Shown here piece by piece: positions 60,433 to 64,000 of a DNA stretch of 64,000 nucleotides. Position 1 is the stretch's first letter. Each line of letters opens with the position of its first letter. A model generated the notes under the pieces. It saw only the letters and a program-made list of their open reading frames with translations. It was not told where the DNA came from and ran no database searches. Both the position numbers and the translations under genes were made by a program. This DNA is from Leeia speluncae (GTDB lineage Bacteria; Pseudomonadota; Gammaproteobacteria; Burkholderiales; Leeiaceae), in assembly GCF_020564625.1 (NCBI RefSeq), contig NZ_JAJBZT010000005.1, positions 62,001 to 126,000 of the forward strand, read 5' to 3'.

Positions 60433-62247
60433 GTGGCAACCCTCATCCCCAACCTCAATAGCAGCCTTGGCAGAATGACCAATGGCGAAAAACGTTTCGC
60501 ACGCCGATTAGAATCGCTACTAGAAGAAGATTACCTTTGCTGGTACGACGTTACCGTTGGCGTCAAACGTCGGCGCCCTGACTTTCTGATTCTGAATCCG
60601 CATCGCGGTCTGCTTGCGCTGGAAGTCAAAGACTGGAAGCGCGACAGTATTTTGCGAATTGATCCGCAATTAGTCGAAGCAAACTTTAATGGCAAACTCG
60701 TCAAAGAACCGAATCCGCTATTAAAAGCACGTGACTTTATTCAAGTAACTGGGGAAGCATTAAAAGCAGATCCACTCCTGTGCTTTCCACCGGATAGCAA
60801 ATACGCAGGCAAGCTTTGCATGCCGTACGGTCATGGGGTTGTGCTGCCAAATATTACCCGCTCTGTTTTCGATCAGTCCGGTTTAGCAGAAGTGCTTACC
60901 TCACACTTAGTCATTTGCCAAGATGAAATGACAGAGTCCGTAGAAGCAGAAACCTTCCAGCAAAGACTGTGGCAAATGTTCAGCCAACCATTCCGCTGCA
61001 TGCTCACGCTCCCGCAAATCGACCGTATCCGCTGGCGGCTTTTCCCCGATGTGCGCATTAGCGCACATCAGGGATCGTTATTTGAGAGCGCCACCCAAAT
61101 TGCCGACGCAAGCGCCTTGCCTGAGTTAGTTCGCGTGATGGACATTCAGCAAGAACAACTCGCCAGAAGCCTAGGCGAAGGGCATCGTGTTATTCATGGC
61201 GTGGCAGGCTCTGGCAAAACCATGATTCTTGGCTACCGTGCAGAATATTTGGCAAAAACCGCTACCAAGCCGATTCTCATCTTGTGTTTTAACCGTGCCC
61301 TCGCCCAAAAACTAAGCGTCTGGATGGCAGAAAAAGGATTATCGCAAAACGTCGTCGTGCGCACCTTCCACCGCTGGTGTCAGGATATGCAAACCACCTA
61401 CCAGTTAGCCAAACCGCCGGCGGGAGATGGTTATTACGATGCACTAGTGCAAACCGTGATTGATGGCGTCAATCAGAAACAAGTCCCAGCAGGGCAATAC
61501 AGCGCCTTACTCGTTGATGAAGGACATGATTTCCAGCCAGAATGGTTCCGGCTGATTGTGCAAATGGTCGATCCAGACAGTAATGCGCTGATGGTGTTAT
61601 ACGATAGTGCTCAGGATATTTACCAAAAACGCCGCAAGAATAAATTCAGTTTTGCCAGCGTAGGTATTCAGGCGGTGGGGCGTACCACTATCTTGAAACT
61701 CAATTACCGAAATACAGCAGAAGTGCTCGCGGTTGCTCATGCGTTTGCCAGTGAAGTCATGACGCCTGAAGAGGCAAGCGAAGATGGCACACCACTGGTT
61801 TCACCAGAAACCGCAGGCAGACACGGCCCCGTACCAGAGTTTATCCAGTTACCCACCTTTAATAGTGAAGTCCGCTATTTGGCAGATCGTTTTACCGGCG
61901 CCCATGCGGATGGACTACGGTGGGAGGACATGGCGGTGCTAGCCTATAGCAACCGCCACCTCGATCAAATTCTCGATATGTTCAAATCGTCCAACATCCC
62001 GGTCAAAAAAGACCAAACGGACGCAGGCGTTTCTCTGCTCACCCTACACAGCAGCAAAGGACTAGAGTTTCCCCTAGTCGGGATCGCCGGGATTGGAGAA
62101 TTACCCTACGCCAGCCACGATGCTGCAGAACAAGCACGGGTACTGTATGTTGGGATGACGAGGGCAATGGATCAATTGGTGATGACGAGTAGCAAGGAAT
62201 CAGAGTTTAGCGAGAAGGTGCGCGCTGTGTGTAGCAGCATTTCGTAA
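60433..62247 (+). CDS. NERD-domain superfamily I helicase
   Basis: 604 residues from GTG 60433 (ATG 60475 is an alternative). N-terminal NERD nuclease-related domain (about 15-130) with RRRPDFLILNPHRGLLALEV (20 residues) and KDWKRD, where the D-x-E/V-K core fits a PD-(D/E)XK nuclease. A UvrD-like helicase follows: Walker A GVAGSGKTMILGYRA near 257, DEGHDFQPEW (Walker B-like) near 361, LLTLHSSKGLEFPLVGIAG near 538 and VGMTRAMDQLVM near 576. It is a probable DNA repair or defence enzyme. It is monocistronic and convergent with polA, with no partner gene. Confidence 0.88.
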   Translation: MATLIPNLNSSLGRMTNGEKRFARRLESLLEEDYLCWYDVTVGVKRRRPDFLILNPHRGLLALEVKDWKRDSILRIDPQLVEANFNGKLVKEPNPLLKARDFIQVTGEALKADPLLCFPPDSKYAGKLCMPYGHGVVLPNITRSVFDQSGLAEVLTSHLVICQDEMTESVEAETFQQRLWQMFSQPFRCMLTLPQIDRIRWRLFPDVRISAHQGSLFESATQIADASALPELVRVMDIQQEQLARSLGEGHRVIHGVAGSGKTMILGYRAEYLAKTATKPILILCFNRALAQKLSVWMAEKGLSQNVVVRTFHRWCQDMQTTYQLAKPPAGDGYYDALVQTVIDGVNQKQVPAGQYSALLVDEGHDFQPEWFRLIVQMVDPDSNALMVLYDSAQDIYQKRRKNKFSFASVGIQAVGRTTILKLNYRNTAEVLAVAHAFASEVMTPEEASEDGTPLVSPETAGRHGPVPEFIQLPTFNSEVRYLADRFTGAHADGLRWEDMAVLAYSNRHLDQILDMFKSSNIPVKKDQTDAGVSLLTLHSSKGLEFPLVGIAGIGELPYASHDAAEQARVLYVGMTRAMDQLVMTSSKESEFSEKVRAVCSSIS

Positions 62248-62252
62248 ACGAC

Positions 62253-62294
62253 GCCCCCCAATCTTTGCGATGCTACACACAAAGATTGGGGGGC
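62253..62294. terminator. Bidirectional terminator, NERD-helicase / polA
   Basis: GCCCCCCAATCTTTG and CAAAGATTGGGGGGC are perfect 15-base arms with a 12-base loop. No long T run, but it is a strong stem between convergent genes. Confidence 0.65.
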
Positions 62295-62298
62295 TCTC

Positions 62299-63999
62299 TC
62301 AATGCGCCGCTTCCCAGTTTTCACCGACTCCCACTTCTGCCAGTAGCGGTACGCGCAAGCTAGCAGCACCGGCCATCAGTTCTGGCAGTTTGGTTTTTAC
62401 CAATTCAAGTTCTGCATCTGGCACTTCCAGCACCAGTTCATCGTGTACCTGCATAATGAGGCGGGTGGTGAGTTTTTCTGTGGTTAGCCAACTATCCACC
62501 GCTATCATCGCGAGTTTGATCAGGTCGGCGGCGGTGCCTTGCATTGGGGCATTGATCGCAGCACGTTCGGCACCTTGGCGGCGCATCACGTTAGCGGCTT
62601 TGATTTCTGGTAACCATAGCCTACGGCCAAATACCGTTTCGACATAGCCTTGGTCTCGTGCGGCATGGCGGGTGCGCTCCATATAGTCTTTTACGCCAGG
62701 GTAGCGTTGGAAGTAGCGGTCGATAAAGCCTTGCGCGGTGCCACGGTCAATTTCTAGCTGAGAAGCCAGTCCAAAAGCGGACATACCGTAAATCAGGCCG
62801 AAGTTAATGGTTTTAGCGTAGCGGCGCTGGTCGCTCGTCACCTCCTCTACCGCCACACCAAACACTTCGGATGCCGTTGCACGGTGCACATCCTGCCCAT
62901 CGGCAAACGCAGCCAACAGCCCAGGGTCTTCCGACAAATGCGCCATGATGCGGAGTTCGATTTGCGAATAGTCGGCACTCACTATCTGGTAGCCAGCCGG
63001 GGCAACAAACGCTTCACGAATACGGCGACCTTCTGCAGTACGCACCGGAATGTTCTGCAAGTTAGGTTCGTTGCTAGACAAGCGGCCTGTCACCGCTACT
63101 GCTTGCGCGTAGTTGGTGTGTACACGGCCGGTCGCAGCATTGACCATTAGCGGCAGTTTATCGGTGTAAGTCGATTTCAGTTTGCTGAGCGTACGGTTTT
63201 CCAGCAGCAGTTTCGGTAGCGGGTAATCTAGTGCCAGTTTTTGCAGCACTTCTTCATCGGTAGAAAAACCACCACTCGCGGTTTTCTTTACATCCTTGGT
63301 CGGGATGCCCAACTTTACAAACAAGATTTCCTGCAGCTGTTTTGGCGAATTCAGGTTAAACGGTTGCCCGGCAATCTCATATGCTTTTTGCTCTAACTCC
63401 AGCAAACGAGTGCCGATTTCATGGCTTTGACGTGCCAACTTGCCGGTATCTAGCAATACGCCTTGGCGTTCTATTCGGCACAAGATTTCTGACACTGGCA
63501 ATTCTAGCTGGCGATAAACGTAGTCCAGTTCTTTCGATTTGTTGAGTGATGCTTGGAAATGCTGCACCAGCCGCAAGGTGATGTCAGCATCTTCTGCCGC
63601 ATACTTGGCTGCGTCTTCAATACTCACTTGGGCAAACGGGATTTGCTTCGCGCCTTTGCCGCAGAGTTCTTCGTACTTTATGGTGGTTTCGCCCAGATAC
63701 TTCTCGGCCAAATCATCCATATTGTGTGGCTCGTTACTGGCCAGCACGTACGATTGCAGCATACTGTCTTCTGCCACACCGCCCAGCGTAATGCCGTGGT
63801 TGGCAAATACGTGGCGATCGTACTTCAGGTTTTGGCCAGCTTTCGGGTACTGATTGCCTTCTAGCCAAGGACGCAAGGTAGTTAGTACTTTGTCTAACGC
63901 AAGTTGCTCGGGTGCGCCGGGGTAGCTATGCCCAATCGGGATATACGCAGCTTCGTAAGGCGTCACCGCAAAAGAGATTCCGACAATTCGTGCGACCAT
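62299..63999 (-). CDS. polA: DNA polymerase I, C-terminal part (runs off the window)
   Basis: At least 566 residues; the 5' end lies beyond position 64000. The visible Met at 63999 is internal (MVARIVGISFAV follows the DxE motif of the 3'-5' exonuclease domain). Exonuclease pieces NLKYDRHVF and AAEDADITLRL are intact, so proofreading is likely. The polymerase domain has motif A VSADYSQIELRIMAHLSEDP (20), motif B RRYAKTINFGLIYGMSAFG, and motif C MQVHDELVLEV. It ends NWEAAH as expected. The 5'-3' exonuclease domain is outside the window. Confidence 0.95.
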   Translation of the reverse strand: MVARIVGISFAVTPYEAAYIPIGHSYPGAPEQLALDKVLTTLRPWLEGNQYPKAGQNLKYDRHVFANHGITLGGVAEDSMLQSYVLASNEPHNMDDLAEKYLGETTIKYEELCGKGAKQIPFAQVSIEDAAKYAAEDADITLRLVQHFQASLNKSKELDYVYRQLELPVSEILCRIERQGVLLDTGKLARQSHEIGTRLLELEQKAYEIAGQPFNLNSPKQLQEILFVKLGIPTKDVKKTASGGFSTDEEVLQKLALDYPLPKLLLENRTLSKLKSTYTDKLPLMVNAATGRVHTNYAQAVAVTGRLSSNEPNLQNIPVRTAEGRRIREAFVAPAGYQIVSADYSQIELRIMAHLSEDPGLLAAFADGQDVHRATASEVFGVAVEEVTSDQRRYAKTINFGLIYGMSAFGLASQLEIDRGTAQGFIDRYFQRYPGVKDYMERTRHAARDQGYVETVFGRRLWLPEIKAANVMRRQGAERAAINAPMQGTAADLIKLAMIAVDSWLTTEKLTTRLIMQVHDELVLEVPDAELELVKTKLPELMAGAASLRVPLLAEVGVGENWEAAH

Positions 64000-64000
64000 G

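Noticed and set aside
62299-63999. Truncated polA as a pseudogene
   Set aside because: The missing 5' part falls outside the window; all visible motifs and the C-terminus are intact.
1-64000. CRISPR array, tRNA or rRNA genes, insertion sequences
   Set aside because: No regularly spaced repeats, cloverleaf genes, rRNA or transposase-like frames were found by reading both strands.

Overview
The window reads as chromosomal DNA of a Gram-negative betaproteobacterium. I infer this from a SlyB-type lipoprotein, a LysM envelope protein, TonB-dependent receptors, and the neighbourhoods proA-nadD-rsfS-rlmH, birA-coaX-SPOR and fmt-def-LysM-dprA-topA. Moderate GC and the gene order suggest Neisseriales (Chromobacteriaceae or Chitinibacteraceae type), but no 16S rRNA gene is present to settle this. 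Coding density is high, start codons are often overlapped by the preceding stop (ATGA or GTGA), and many convergent gene pairs share bidirectional terminators.

Layout. 1-3.4 kb: an ABC permease, a Na/Pi cotransporter and a glycerophosphodiesterase, all +. 3.4-7.9 kb (-): rlmH, a phosphoribosyltransferase, rsfS, nadD, proA and a YcgR-like PilZ protein. 8-14 kb (+): an AI-2E/PerM-type permease, a LysE exporter, an exported adhesin-E/carbonic anhydrase fusion, a thioesterase, birA, coaX and a SPOR protein, followed by three small genes on -. 15-21 kb: a K+ channel, pyrC, a PilZ protein (-), the RNase P RNA, then maf, rng, dgkA and a SlyB-like lipoprotein. 21-29 kb: htpX, fmt and def (-), facing LysM, dprA and topA (+). 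29-30 kb is an AT-rich island with one small exported orphan. 30-34.7 kb carries a class II amidotransferase, a membrane protein, a MocR-type regulator and a diguanylate cyclase.

34.7-46.8 kb is an iron-acquisition region. A Fur-box promoter drives hemP, a haem/haemoprotein receptor, hugZ-like, hemS-like, hmuTUV and tonB. A second Fur-box region precedes a siderophore receptor, a PepSY membrane protein and a small membrane protein. A ferritin-like gene faces the end of this cluster. 47-56.9 kb holds an OsmC protein, a dehydratase/EamA pair with a divergent LysR gene, a GAF protein with a degenerate GGDEF domain, agmatinase, a PotF-like binding protein with a divergent LysR gene, and catalase preceded by a 25-codon ORF. 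57-59.2 kb is a three-gene phospholipid operon. 59.3-64 kb has a PHB-depolymerase-type esterase, a NERD-helicase and the C-terminal part of polA, which runs off the right edge.

No tRNA, rRNA, insertion sequence, prophage or CRISPR array was seen. The window is mostly conventional. The points most worth checking are a hemP promoter that predicts a leaderless Fur-controlled mRNA, the adhesin-E/carbonic anhydrase fusion, the 25-codon ORF before catalase, and two LysR genes with clear inverted-repeat operator candidates. I did not find convincing evidence of a wholly new multi-gene system.
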